The translations under genes were made by a program, and so were the position numbers. Source: Candidatus Omnitrophota bacterium (GTDB taxonomy: Bacteria > Omnitrophota > Gorgyraeia > Duberdicusellales > 4484-171). From it: a DNA stretch of 42,191 bases. The first letter of the stretch is position 1. Each line of letters begins with the position of its first letter. Shown here in pieces: positions 25,066-33,645 of this stretch. Below the pieces are notes generated by a model. That model searched no databases. It saw only the letters and a program-made list of their open reading frames with translations, and had not been told where the DNA came from. Location of the stretch: positions 1 through 42,191 of the forward strand of contig JAQUWY010000014.1 in the NCBI GenBank assembly GCA_028692655.1, written 5' to 3'.

Positions 25066-25815
25066 ATGAAAACAGGGTTTTTAATTACTGCGAGAATGAA
25101 ATCGACCAGGCTTCCTTCAAAGCTTATACAAAAACTTGGCACAAGAGAAATCATCAGGCATATGATAGACAGGCTGAAGCTGGCGAAGGATTTGGAAAAA
25201 ATAATAGTTTGCACTTCAGCCAATCCCCAAGACGGGATATTAAAAACGATAGTGGAAGAAGAAGGCGTTGATTGCTTTCTGGGAAGCGAGGAAGATGTGA
25301 TAGCGAGGCTGTATAATGCTGCCAGGGCTTTTGAGCTTGACTATGTTATTAACATTACGGCCGATTGCCCTTTAGTCGCTTACGAATATATTCCTGTGAT
25401 TATAAATCAGTATAAAGAAAAGAAACCCGATCTCATAAGATGTTTTGACTTGCCGCACGGCCTTTATTCATACGGTATGGATGTTGGGGCTATGGGTAAA
25501 GTCTGCGAGATAAAGGATAGTTTTAATACCGAGGTTTGGGGAAGATACTTTAGCGATACTGGATACTTTAAGGTATTAGATTTGGAGATTCCGGCTAAAC
25601 ATCAGAGAAAATATAGGCTGACTTTAGATTACCCTGAGGACTTGGAAGTATTTAAGAAAATTTATGAGTATTTTGGTAAAGACACTTTTAGAAAAACCGT
25701 GGATGAAATCATAAGTTATTTAGATAAATATCCGCAAGTTGCAGCTTTAAACTCAGGGTGCGCGGATAAATTTATCAAAAGGTATAATGAGCAGGATAAG
25801 ATAAAGTTAAAATGA
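25066..25815 (+). CDS. SpsF/PtmB-like cytidylyltransferase
   Basis: A 249-residue nucleotidyltransferase of the SpsF-type acylneuraminate cytidylyltransferase group. It begins FLITARMKSTRLPSKLIQKL (nucleotide loop) and has EDVIARLYNAA, NITADCPL and a TLDYPEDL near the C-terminus, all seen in that group. It activates an acid sugar with CTP. Two pathways are possible: it may serve the divergent NeuB upstream, or act as the PtmB/LegF of the legionaminate set downstream. Its TGA overlaps the next ATG, which links it to the latter transcript. Confidence 0.8.
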   Translation: MKTGFLITARMKSTRLPSKLIQKLGTREIIRHMIDRLKLAKDLEKIIVCTSANPQDGILKTIVEEEGVDCFLGSEEDVIARLYNAARAFELDYVINITADCPLVAYEYIPVIINQYKEKKPDLIRCFDLPHGLYSYGMDVGAMGKVCEIKDSFNTEVWGRYFSDTGYFKVLDLEIPAKHQRKYRLTLDYPEDLEVFKKIYEYFGKDTFRKTVDEIISYLDKYPQVAALNSGCADKFIKRYNEQDKIKLK

Positions 25816-26795
25816 TGAAAAAGGTATTAATATTCGGCTGTGGGTCTATAGGCCAGAAACATATTGCGGCTTTAAAGAGAATCAAATCCGTTTCTCTGGG
25901 GGCGCTTAGGACCAAAAAAGGGTTTTATCAAGAAATAGGCCTAAAAGACGTAAAAGAATTTTATTCTGAAAGAGCGGCCTTTGACTGGCGCCCTGAATAT
26001 ATGATTATAAGCAACCCAACCAGTTTGCATCTGGGGTGCCTGTTAAAAGGCATAAAGCGGGGTATTAAGAATATATTTATAGAAAAACCCTTAGCCGGAG
26101 ATTATAACGACGTGAAAAAAGTTAGCAAACAGCTAAAAAACTATAAAGGTAATATAGCAATAGGCTTTAACTTACGGTTTCATCCTGTTTTTAAGAAGAT
26201 AAAAGGCTTAATAGGATCTAAGAAGTATGGCAGAGTTTTAAGAGCAAGCCTGGAAGCGGGAAGTTATCTGCCCTTTTGGCATCCTTACGAAGATTACAAA
26301 AAAAGTTATTCCGCCTTGAAAAGACTGGGAGGCGGAGCTTTGAGGACATTGTGCCATGAAATAGACCTTGTGCAGTATTTATTCGGCGGTTTCAGGTATA
26401 TTTACGGTGATATTGGAAGAATTAGCAAATTGAAAATCGATACCGACGATAATGCTTTTATCTTAATAGATACTGATACCAATGCTAAAATAGATATAAA
26501 GTTGGATTACCTAAGGCCGATACCAGAAAGAAAGGGGGAAGTATTATTTGAAAACGGCCTCCTGCGTTATAGCCTTAATCATCCAAGTATAGAATATACC
26601 GGTTATAACACGAGAAAATGGAACAAAATTTTTTCCTGTAAAGCGTATAATCATGATACTCAATATCAAATTCAAATGAAAGATTTTATTAATCAGGATT
26701 ATGGAACATTATGCACACTAAAAGAGGGCATAAATGTTATGAAGGCTATTCATTTAGCAGAGAGTTCTCATAAAAAAAGGAAATATTATGTTTAA
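25812..26795 (+). CDS. ptmF: Gfo/Idh/MocA oxidoreductase, PtmF-like
   Basis: A 327-residue NAD(P)-dependent oxidoreductase with nucleotide loop IFGCGSIGQKH, ISNPTSLHLGCLLKG, the Lys of the family motif in IEKPLAGD, and GFNLRFHP. A GGGALRTLCHEIDLVQYL helix carries the likely catalytic His-x-x-Asp region. In the Campylobacter legionaminate locus, the products of ptmF and ptmA were linked to making glucosamine 6-phosphate before GDP activation. Gene order here (PtmF-like, PtmA-like, LegI, LegG) supports the same role, which is inference from context rather than from a signature residue. It overlaps the next gene by 8 bases. Confidence 0.65.
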   Translation: MMKKVLIFGCGSIGQKHIAALKRIKSVSLGALRTKKGFYQEIGLKDVKEFYSERAAFDWRPEYMIISNPTSLHLGCLLKGIKRGIKNIFIEKPLAGDYNDVKKVSKQLKNYKGNIAIGFNLRFHPVFKKIKGLIGSKKYGRVLRASLEAGSYLPFWHPYEDYKKSYSALKRLGGGALRTLCHEIDLVQYLFGGFRYIYGDIGRISKLKIDTDDNAFILIDTDTNAKIDIKLDYLRPIPERKGEVLFENGLLRYSLNHPSIEYTGYNTRKWNKIFSCKAYNHDTQYQIQMKDFINQDYGTLCTLKEGINVMKAIHLAESSHKKRKYYV

Positions 26796-27591
26796 GCTAA
26801 AAGGAAAAGTGATAATTTTAATCGGAGGCTCAGGGTTATTAGGCTATGAGTTTTCAAAAGCTATTCTTAAACAAGAAGGCAGGCTGTATAGTTTTGATAT
26901 AAGTGATAACAGTAAGCTTAGTATTTTGAAAAAGAATAAAAATTATTTTTTCAAAATGCTGGATGCAGGAAATAAAAGCGAGTTAGAAAAAACAATAAAT
27001 AAAATTATAGCCCGGGAAGGGAAAATAGACGTTTTGATAAACGCCGTCACTGCTAAAGGAGAAGGTTTTTATTCTCCTTTTGAAGAGGTGACTTTGGAAA
27101 GCTGGAATTTGATTATGCATGCCAATTTGACAATACCTTTCATTGCTTCGCAGGCAGTTATAAAACAAATGCGTAAGCAAAAGTCAGGATCGATTATAAA
27201 TATTTCTTCTGTCTATGGAATTGTCGGCAATGACCAGAGCATATATAAAGGAAGCAATTTGGCTCAAGTATATACCGGGAATAAAAAGTTGAAACAGATA
27301 TTTTCGCATCCGGCATATAACTCTAGCAAAGCAGGTTTAACGGCTTTGACCAGGTTCCTGGCTGCTTATTACGGTAAGGATAACATAAGGGTTAATTGTA
27401 TTTCTCCCGGCGGAATCGATAGCGGGAAAGAAAATAAAACTTTTCTTAAGAAATATTCCCAGAAAACTCCTCTGGCAAGAAAAGCCAGGGCTGATGAGAT
27501 AAACGGGGCACTAATATACCTGGCTTCGGATGAATCTACTTACGTTACCGGCCATAATCTTGTAGTTGACGGAGGCTGGACAGCATGGTGA
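26788..27591 (+). CDS. ptmA: Short-chain dehydrogenase, PtmA-like
   Basis: A 267-residue classical SDR: GGSGLLGYEFSKA cofactor loop at the start, INAVTAKGEG in place of NNAG, Ser in NISSVYGIVG and Tyr-x3-Lys in HPAYNSSKAGL, then VDGGWTAW at the C-terminus. An extra loop of about 25 residues lies between the catalytic Ser and Tyr. Flanked by a Gfo/Idh oxidoreductase and a LegI-type synthase, it matches PtmA of the GDP-linked legionaminate pathway. Its stop codon overlaps the next start (ATGGTGA). Confidence 0.68.
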   Translation: MFKLKGKVIILIGGSGLLGYEFSKAILKQEGRLYSFDISDNSKLSILKKNKNYFFKMLDAGNKSELEKTINKIIAREGKIDVLINAVTAKGEGFYSPFEEVTLESWNLIMHANLTIPFIASQAVIKQMRKQKSGSIINISSVYGIVGNDQSIYKGSNLAQVYTGNKKLKQIFSHPAYNSSKAGLTALTRFLAAYYGKDNIRVNCISPGGIDSGKENKTFLKKYSQKTPLARKARADEINGALIYLASDESTYVTGHNLVVDGGWTAW

Positions 27592-28628
27592 AAAATGTTT
27601 GGGATAGGATTATAGATACTGGAAGTGTCTTTGTAATAGCAGAAGCCGGTATCAATCATAATGGAAATTTATCTGTTGCCAAGAAATTAGTTGATGAAGC
27701 CTTCAGGGCCGGGGCGGACGCCGTGAAGTTTCAGACTTTTTTTGCTAAGGACTTAGCGGTTCCTGGAGCTCCCAAAGCTGATTATCAGAAGCAATCCGGC
27801 TCAGCCGATGAATCTCAGCTGGATATGCTGTCAAAGTTAGAGTTAAAAGAAGGCCAATGGCTCAAACTTTATGAATATTGTAGAGAAAAAGGGATTATTT
27901 TTATGTCTACTCCTTTTGATAATAAGAGCGTTGAGCTTCTTGATGGATTAGGCATGGAGGTGTTCAAAATTTCTTCCGGAGAAATCACAAACATTCCTTT
28001 TTTGTCTTATGTTGCTTCTAAGAAAAAACCGGTTATACTTTCAACCGGTATGTCTACATTAGCCGAGGTCGAAGCCGCGGTAAAAGCAATTAAAAATTCC
28101 GGGATCGGTAAAATAGTTTTATTGCACTGTGTCAGTAATTATCCGGCCCGGGCGCAGGAAGTTAACTTAAAGGCTATGCTCACCTTAAAAGAAAAGTTTG
28201 GCTTTCCTGTAGGGTATTCTGACCATACTTTAGGAATTGATATTACCATTGCTGCTGTAGCTTTAGGGGCATCTGTAATAGAAAAGCATTTTACGCTTAA
28301 ATGTGATTCAGTGGGGCCTGACCATAAAATTTCTCTTGAGCCCGGGCAGCTGCAGTCAATGATAAAGAATATACATAGGGTAAAGATTGCCCTGGGCGAT
28401 GGCCAAAAACGGCCGGTATCCAGTGAGGAAGCTGTGGCTAAGGCTGTAAGAAAAAGCCTTGTTGCCGCCTGTGATATCAAGGCAGGAACAGTGTTGGAAG
28501 AAGGATTTATTGCTATTAAGCGGCCCGGGACAGGTTTGCCGCCGGCTAAAATAAATGGCCTTATTGGCCGGCAGGTGAAATTAAATATAACCAAAGGAAC
28601 ACTTTTATCATTGGAAATGCTGATATGA
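27585..28628 (+). CDS. legI: Legionaminic acid synthase-like NeuB
   Basis: A 347-residue full-length member of the NeuB family: IAEAGINHNGNLS at the start, DAVKFQTFFAKDL, STGMSTLAEVE, LLHCVSNYPA, VGYSDHTLGID and IEKHFTLK, followed by a complete SAF domain (KSLVAACDIKAGTVL onwards). It condenses PEP with a 2,4-diacetamido-2,4,6-trideoxy-mannose-type aldose. The adjoining LegG, LegH, PtmE, LegB and LegC-like genes make legionaminate the best product call; NeuAc or a Leg epimer remain possible. Start ATG 27585 overlaps the preceding TGA and the stop overlaps the next ATG. Confidence 0.82.
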   Translation: MVKNVWDRIIDTGSVFVIAEAGINHNGNLSVAKKLVDEAFRAGADAVKFQTFFAKDLAVPGAPKADYQKQSGSADESQLDMLSKLELKEGQWLKLYEYCREKGIIFMSTPFDNKSVELLDGLGMEVFKISSGEITNIPFLSYVASKKKPVILSTGMSTLAEVEAAVKAIKNSGIGKIVLLHCVSNYPARAQEVNLKAMLTLKEKFGFPVGYSDHTLGIDITIAAVALGASVIEKHFTLKCDSVGPDHKISLEPGQLQSMIKNIHRVKIALGDGQKRPVSSEEAVAKAVRKSLVAACDIKAGTVLEEGFIAIKRPGTGLPPAKINGLIGRQVKLNITKGTLLSLEMLI

Positions 28629-29776
28629 AAAAAATAGGCGTAATAACAACTGGCCGGTGTGATTATAGTATTTATTTTCCTATCCTAAAAGAGATTAAGG
28701 CTTCTTCAAGCCTCAATCTTATTTTGTATGTTACAGGTATGCATTTATTTTCGCGTTACGGCGATAGTTTAAATTCTATCAAAAAAGACGGCTTCTTAAA
28801 AATAAAAAAGGTTTTTGCTGATTTTTCTTCGGATACGCCTTTAGGGGTAACAAAAGCGATGGGGGAGGTTACTAATAGGTTTGGCAAGGCATTTGAAAAA
28901 GAAAAGCCGGATATATTGTTAGTATTGGGAGACCGTTTTGAAATGCATGCGGCGGCTTTAGCAGCCATTCCATTTAAGATACCTATTGCCCATATTCACG
29001 GCGGGGAGTTAACTTATGGTTCTTTTGATGAGTATTTTAGGCATTCGCTTACGAAGTTAAGCTATTTTCATTTTGTTTCTACAAAAGTTTATGCAAAAAG
29101 AGTCAGGCAGATGGGCGAGGCCAAAGAGAGAATTATTGTTTCAGGAGCTCCTGGTTTGGATAATATTTCGAAAATCCATACTCAGGCCAAAGAAGAATTG
29201 GAAAAAAAATTTAAAATTAACTTTTCAAAACCGGTGCTTTTAGTTACCTTTCACCCTGTTACTTCTGAATATGGTAAAACTAAGGAGTATATAGCAAAAC
29301 TTCTTAAGGCCTTAAGCTTATTTAGCGATTACAATATAGTTTTTACATCTCCTAATGCTGATATGGGTAGCAAGGCCATACGGGATAAAATAAAGAAGTT
29401 TGCCAGAAGAAACAGCAATGCTTTTTATGTTGAGAATTTCGGAAGAGCAGGGTATCTAAGCATGATGAAGAATTCAGCCGCAATGGTGGGTAACTCTTCC
29501 AGCGGGATTATTGAAGCGGCGTCTTTTAAACTGCCGGTAGTAAATATAGGCAGGCGCCAGGAAGGAAGAATTAGGGGCAGAAACGTTATTGATACAGGAT
29601 ATGAAATCAGGGAAATTTGTGCGGGTATCAGGAGAGCAACATCAAAGAAATTTCGTGCATCGCTAAAAGGGATCAAGAATCCTTATGGTGACGGCAAAGC
29701 GGCAAAACGTATAGTTGCAATTTTAAAGAGAGTAAAATTGAAAGCTGTAAGGCCAAAGTACTTTTGTGATTTATGA
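28625..29776 (+). CDS. legG: Hydrolysing nucleotide-sugar 2-epimerase, LegG/NeuC-like
   Basis: A 383-residue GT-B-like 2-epimerase. Motifs are TGRCDYSIYFPIL at the start, LVLGDRFEMHAAA near 98-110, HIHGGELTYGSFDEYFRH with acidic catalytic residues, SGAPGLDN, VTFHPVTSE, and GNSSSGIIEA near 285-295. It releases the nucleotide while inverting C2, giving the free manno-configured amino sugar that LegI uses. In Campylobacter LegG acts on a GDP-linked diacetamido sugar; the PtmE-like gene nearby favours that over the UDP route. Both ends overlap neighbours by 4 bases. Confidence 0.83.
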   Translation: MKKIGVITTGRCDYSIYFPILKEIKASSSLNLILYVTGMHLFSRYGDSLNSIKKDGFLKIKKVFADFSSDTPLGVTKAMGEVTNRFGKAFEKEKPDILLVLGDRFEMHAAALAAIPFKIPIAHIHGGELTYGSFDEYFRHSLTKLSYFHFVSTKVYAKRVRQMGEAKERIIVSGAPGLDNISKIHTQAKEELEKKFKINFSKPVLLVTFHPVTSEYGKTKEYIAKLLKALSLFSDYNIVFTSPNADMGSKAIRDKIKKFARRNSNAFYVENFGRAGYLSMMKNSAAMVGNSSSGIIEAASFKLPVVNIGRRQEGRIRGRNVIDTGYEIREICAGIRRATSKKFRASLKGIKNPYGDGKAAKRIVAILKRVKLKAVRPKYFCDL

Positions 29777-30429
29777 AAAAAGAAAAAGTAAAAAAAGTTA
29801 TTATCCTTGGCGGCGGCGGGCATGCCCGCAGCCTTAAAGAAGCCTTGGATATTTGCGGACAATTTAATATAATAGGCTTTACTGACCTAAAGCCGGTAGA
29901 TATCAAAGGTTTAATCTATCTGGGAAATGACAGTGCAATAAAGGGCTATTCGCCGCAGGAGATTTTTCTGGTTAATGGCATAGGTTCGGTAACCCAGCCT
30001 TATAAGCGCCGTAAAATATATGATAAGTTTAAGTCTCAAGGTTATAATTTTCTTTCAGTCATACATCCTAAAGCTATAGTTTCATTAGAGAGCCAACTGT
30101 CTGAAGGTGTGGAGGTTATGGCAGGAGTAGTTATCAATACAGGCGTTGTTTTAGGAGAAAACGTAATTATTAATACCTCCGCGGTTATAGACCATGACTG
30201 TAGAATTGGTGCTCATACTCATATTTCTCCCGGGGTTACGCTTTCTGGCGGAGTCCGTATCGGTGACTGTTCTCATATAGGCTCGGGGGCAACTGTTATT
30301 CAAGGGGTAAATATTGGAGATGAGGTTATTGTTGGTGCCGGGGGCGTTGTTGTAAACGATATTCCTTCAAAAGTAACGGTAGTTGGAATTCCGGCGAAAA
30401 TTTACAAAAAGAAACTAAAGAAAACTTAA
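29773..30429 (+). CDS. legH: Left-handed beta-helix acetyltransferase, LegH/NeuD/PglD-like
   Basis: A 218-residue protein. The N-terminal Rossmann-like part (KVIILGGGGHARSLKEAL, 10-27) binds the nucleotide sugar, as in PglD. From about residue 90 hexapeptide repeats form a left-handed beta helix, with the probable catalytic His in VIDHDCRIGAHTHISPG and acetyl-CoA contacts near GSGATVIQGV and VGIPAKIYKK. In the legionaminate route it acetylates the C4 amino group placed by LegC. It overlaps legG by 4 bases. LegH is preferred over NeuD because LegB and LegC are next door. Confidence 0.78.
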   Translation: MKKEKVKKVIILGGGGHARSLKEALDICGQFNIIGFTDLKPVDIKGLIYLGNDSAIKGYSPQEIFLVNGIGSVTQPYKRRKIYDKFKSQGYNFLSVIHPKAIVSLESQLSEGVEVMAGVVINTGVVLGENVIINTSAVIDHDCRIGAHTHISPGVTLSGGVRIGDCSHIGSGATVIQGVNIGDEVIVGAGGVVVNDIPSKVTVVGIPAKIYKKKLKKT

Positions 30430-30433
30430 TAAT

Positions 30434-31501
30434 ATGAAGAATGTCGAAAAACTTTTTACTTCCAAGAGCAATACGATAGAGGAGGTCATAGCTGTTATAC
30501 AAAAAGGAGCCAAAGGTATTGCTCTTATTGTTGATCAACAACAACGCCTGATCGGGACTGTAACCGATGGAGATATCCGCAGAGCCATACTAGCTAAAAT
30601 AGACCTTAAAGATAAAATTACCAGTATTTTCGAGCAGCACTGTATAGGATACAATAAGCCCATCGCTGCTTTGATTGGCGTATCGCGGGAAGAAATTTTA
30701 AAAATTATGGGCGAAAAAAGCGTAAGACACGTCCCTCTTTTGGATAAAGCCGGCCGGGTTAAAGATTTGGCTTGGATATCGGACTTAATTGAGGACGATC
30801 CAGGATTACAGCTTACGGCAATAGTAATGGCCGGAGGCAAGGGCAGGCGCTTGCATCCTTTTACAAAAGATACGCCCAAGCCTATGCTTCCTTTGAGTAA
30901 CCGCCCCTTGATGGAAAGGACAATCGAGAGATTGCGTGAATGTGGTATCAAGAAGGTGCATATCTCTACTCATTATAAGCCGGAAGCAATTACAAATCAT
31001 TTTGGCAACGGAAATAATTTTGGCGTTGATATTGGCTATATCAATGAAGATCAGCCTTTAGGTACAGCCGGCGCCCTTAGTCTTATGGAATCTCCTCATG
31101 GCCCAACATTGGTTATAAATGGAGATGTATTAACTCAGTTAGATTTTCGAGCCATGCACGATTTCCATAATTCACATAAGGCCGTAATGACAGTCGGAGT
31201 GCGTAAATGCGATTTAGAAGTTCCTTATGGAGTTATTGAAACTAACAATGTGGATATAGTCAATTTAGTTGAAAAACCCATACAGACTTTTCTTGTTAAT
31301 GCCGGAATTTATTTATTAGAGCCAATTGCTTATAAATATATTCCCAAAAATCATAATTTTGATATGACTGAGTTGGTAGAAGCTTTAATAGAGGCCGGCC
31401 AGAGAGTAATCAGTTTTCCTATACAGGAATATTGGTTAGACATAGGCCATCCGGAACATTACCAAAAAGCAAAGGAAGATGTTAAAAATGGAAAAATTTA
31501 A
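30434..31501 (+). CDS. ptmE: CBS-domain sugar-phosphate guanylyltransferase, PtmE-like
   Basis: A 355-residue protein. Residues about 8-120 form a CBS pair (GTVTDGDIRRAIL; VRHVPLLDKAGRVKDL). Residues 127-350 form a nucleotidyltransferase: VMAGGKGRRLHPFTKDTPKP, the metal-binding Asp in VINGDVL, VEKP and YWLDIGHPEHYQKA. PtmE of Campylobacter has this domain order and makes GDP-glucosamine for the legionaminate pathway. The CBS pair may sense a nucleotide. It ends 14 bases after the start of the next gene. Confidence 0.82.
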   Translation: MKNVEKLFTSKSNTIEEVIAVIQKGAKGIALIVDQQQRLIGTVTDGDIRRAILAKIDLKDKITSIFEQHCIGYNKPIAALIGVSREEILKIMGEKSVRHVPLLDKAGRVKDLAWISDLIEDDPGLQLTAIVMAGGKGRRLHPFTKDTPKPMLPLSNRPLMERTIERLRECGIKKVHISTHYKPEAITNHFGNGNNFGVDIGYINEDQPLGTAGALSLMESPHGPTLVINGDVLTQLDFRAMHDFHNSHKAVMTVGVRKCDLEVPYGVIETNNVDIVNLVEKPIQTFLVNAGIYLLEPIAYKYIPKNHNFDMTELVEALIEAGQRVISFPIQEYWLDIGHPEHYQKAKEDVKNGKI

Positions 31502-32483
31502 TTGGAATGGAAAGAAAGTATTAGTTACCGGAGCCGGAGGCTTTATAGGAAGCCATCTGGCTGAGTGTTTAGTTAAGCTGGGTGCAAAAGTCCGGGCTCT
31601 GGTGCATTATAATTCTTTTGGCCGGTGGGGCTGGTTAGATGAATCGGATCATAAAACAGACATGGAAGTTATTCTGGGAGACATTGCTGATCGCGACAGC
31701 GTTGCCGGCGCAGTTAGCGGCCAAGAGATAGTTTTTCATCTTGCGGCTTTGATAGGTATTCCCTATTCCTATCAAGCGGTTAATTCTTATGTACAGGCTA
31801 ATATCTTAGGAACGGTCAATGTTTTACAGGCGGCCAGGCAGAGTAACATTTCCTGCTTGGTGCATACTTCTACCAGCGAGACATATGGAACAGCGCAATA
31901 TGTTCCTATTAACGAAAAACATCCGGCTGTCGGACAATCTCCTTACTCAGCGACAAAAATCGGAGCTGATCAAATAGCTTTAAGTTTTCAAAAATCATTT
32001 AGCTTACCGGTAAAAATTGCCCGCCCTTTTAATACTTATGGCCCGCGTCAATCAGCCAGGGCAATCATTCCGGCAATAATAATTCAGATTTTAAACGGCA
32101 AGAGAGAAATAAATTTAGGAAGCCTTAGCCCAAAACGCGATTTTATTTATGTAAAAGATACGGCTCGGGGTTTTATTGAGATTGCCGAGTCCAAAAGCCT
32201 TATCGGAGAAGCTGCGAATATTGGCAGCGGCAGTGAGATATCGATTGGGAATTTAGCTGAGTTGATAGCTTCTTTGATGGGAGAAAAAATAGAAATAGCT
32301 AAAGATGCTTCACGCCTGCGGCCGGATGACAGCGAAGTGCAAAGGCTTTGTTGTGATAATACTAAATTGCGGCAAAACAGTTCCTGGCACCCCGAATATA
32401 GTTTAGAAAAGGGGCTTGATGAGACTATAAAGTGGTTCAGAGCTAACCTAAAACGCTATAAGGCGGATATTTACAACGTCTGA
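31488..32483 (+). CDS. legB: LegB-like GDP-N-acetylglucosamine 4,6-dehydratase
   Basis: About 331 residues of an extended SDR: TGAGGFIGSHLAE, HLAALIGIPYSY, HTSTSETYG with the Thr and Glu of the dehydratase triad, Tyr-x3-Lys in SPYSATKIGAD, and FNTYGPRQSARAIIP. This HLAALIGIPYSY segment and the overall pattern match LegB. The enzyme makes the 4-keto-6-deoxy sugar that LegC aminates. ATG 31488 is chosen because AAAGGAAG (31471-31478) ends 9 bases before it; an earlier in-frame ATG at 31479 lies against that site. Confidence 0.82.
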   Translation: MEKFNWNGKKVLVTGAGGFIGSHLAECLVKLGAKVRALVHYNSFGRWGWLDESDHKTDMEVILGDIADRDSVAGAVSGQEIVFHLAALIGIPYSYQAVNSYVQANILGTVNVLQAARQSNISCLVHTSTSETYGTAQYVPINEKHPAVGQSPYSATKIGADQIALSFQKSFSLPVKIARPFNTYGPRQSARAIIPAIIIQILNGKREINLGSLSPKRDFIYVKDTARGFIEIAESKSLIGEAANIGSGSEISIGNLAELIASLMGEKIEIAKDASRLRPDDSEVQRLCCDNTKLRQNSSWHPEYSLEKGLDETIKWFRANLKRYKADIYNV

Positions 32484-32493
32484 TGAAAAAAAT

Positions 32494-33645
32494 ATGATTC
32501 CTCTTTGCGAACCTAAAATTCAAGGAAATGAATGGAAGTATGTCAAAGACTGCCTGGACAGCGGTTGGGTTTCTTCGGTCGGAGAATATGTGGATAAGTT
32601 TGAGGGTTCTTTGGCAAGTTATACCGGCAGCCAATATGCAGTTGCTTGTGTTAACGGAACCTCTGCTCTGCATATAGCTTTGCTGATAGCAGGCGTGGGC
32701 CAAGGTGATGAGGTCTTGCTACCGGCGTTGACATTTATTGCTCCGGCAAACGCGATTCGTTATACAGGAGCCTGGCCTGTCTTTATCGATGTTTCTTTTG
32801 ATATATGGCAAATGGATCCTCAGAAAATAAAAGACTTTTTAACTAAAGAATGCACATGGCGCCAGGGAAAGCTCGTTAATAATAAAACCGGCAGGATAGT
32901 AAGAGCAATATTGCCTGTGCATATTTTGGGCCATCCGGTAGATATGGATCCAATTTTGGAACTTGCTGGAAAATTTGGCCTTGAAGTGATTGGGGACGCT
33001 ACGGAGAGCTTGGGCGCAAGTTATAAAGGCCGCAAAATAGGCTCACTGTCGGGGATATCAGCCTTAAGTTTTAACGGTAATAAAATTATTACTACCGGCG
33101 GCGGCGGAATGATTATTACTGACAATAAAGAGTGGGCTGCCAGGGCAAGATATCTTACCACCCAGGCAAAGGATGATTCCTTGGAGTATATCCACAATGA
33201 AATAGGGTATAACTATCGTTTGAGCAATATCCAGGCAGCTCTTGGTTTGGCTCAAATGGAAAATATTGATAGTTATATTGCTTCTAAAAGGAATATTGCT
33301 GCTCATTATAGAGAAAAATTACAAAATATACCCGGTATTAGCCCTATGCCTTTTGCTGTATGGGCAAAGCCAATTTTTTGGTTATATACCATTTTAATCG
33401 ATGCTGCTAAATTTGGTATTAGCAGCAGGGATTTATTAGCTAAGTTAAGAAAAGATGGGATTCAATCCCGTCCTTTCTGGCACCCTCTATGCGGGCTTAA
33501 GCCATTTAAGCAAGCTTATGCCTATCAGATAGAAGTGACTGATAGGCTGTATCGTGACGGTTTGAGCCTGCCTTGCTCAGTTGGTTTAAAGAATGAAGAA
33601 CAAGATAAAGTTATTGAAACTATCAGCAGATTGAAAGGGGAATGA
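32494..33645 (+). CDS. legC: LegC-like PLP aminotransferase
   Basis: A 383-residue DegT/DnrJ/EryC1/StrS aminotransferase. It begins MIPLCEPKIQGNEWKYVKDC, has NGTSALHIAL for PLP phosphate binding, Asp in IGDATESLGA for the ring nitrogen, and an intact Schiff base Lys in SFNGNKIITTGGGG, in contrast to the His enzyme at 10781. It transfers an amino group to C4 of the LegB product. Together with LegB, LegH, LegG and LegI, it completes the core of the pathway. It is followed by a P-loop gene starting right after its TGA. Confidence 0.84.
   Translation: MIPLCEPKIQGNEWKYVKDCLDSGWVSSVGEYVDKFEGSLASYTGSQYAVACVNGTSALHIALLIAGVGQGDEVLLPALTFIAPANAIRYTGAWPVFIDVSFDIWQMDPQKIKDFLTKECTWRQGKLVNNKTGRIVRAILPVHILGHPVDMDPILELAGKFGLEVIGDATESLGASYKGRKIGSLSGISALSFNGNKIITTGGGGMIITDNKEWAARARYLTTQAKDDSLEYIHNEIGYNYRLSNIQAALGLAQMENIDSYIASKRNIAAHYREKLQNIPGISPMPFAVWAKPIFWLYTILIDAAKFGISSRDLLAKLRKDGIQSRPFWHPLCGLKPFKQAYAYQIEVTDRLYRDGLSLPCSVGLKNEEQDKVIETISRLKGE

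Noticed and set aside
28139-28594. 151-codon reading frame on the minus strand
   Set aside because: It lies opposite the LegI-type gene and its residues show no domain; it is a shadow.
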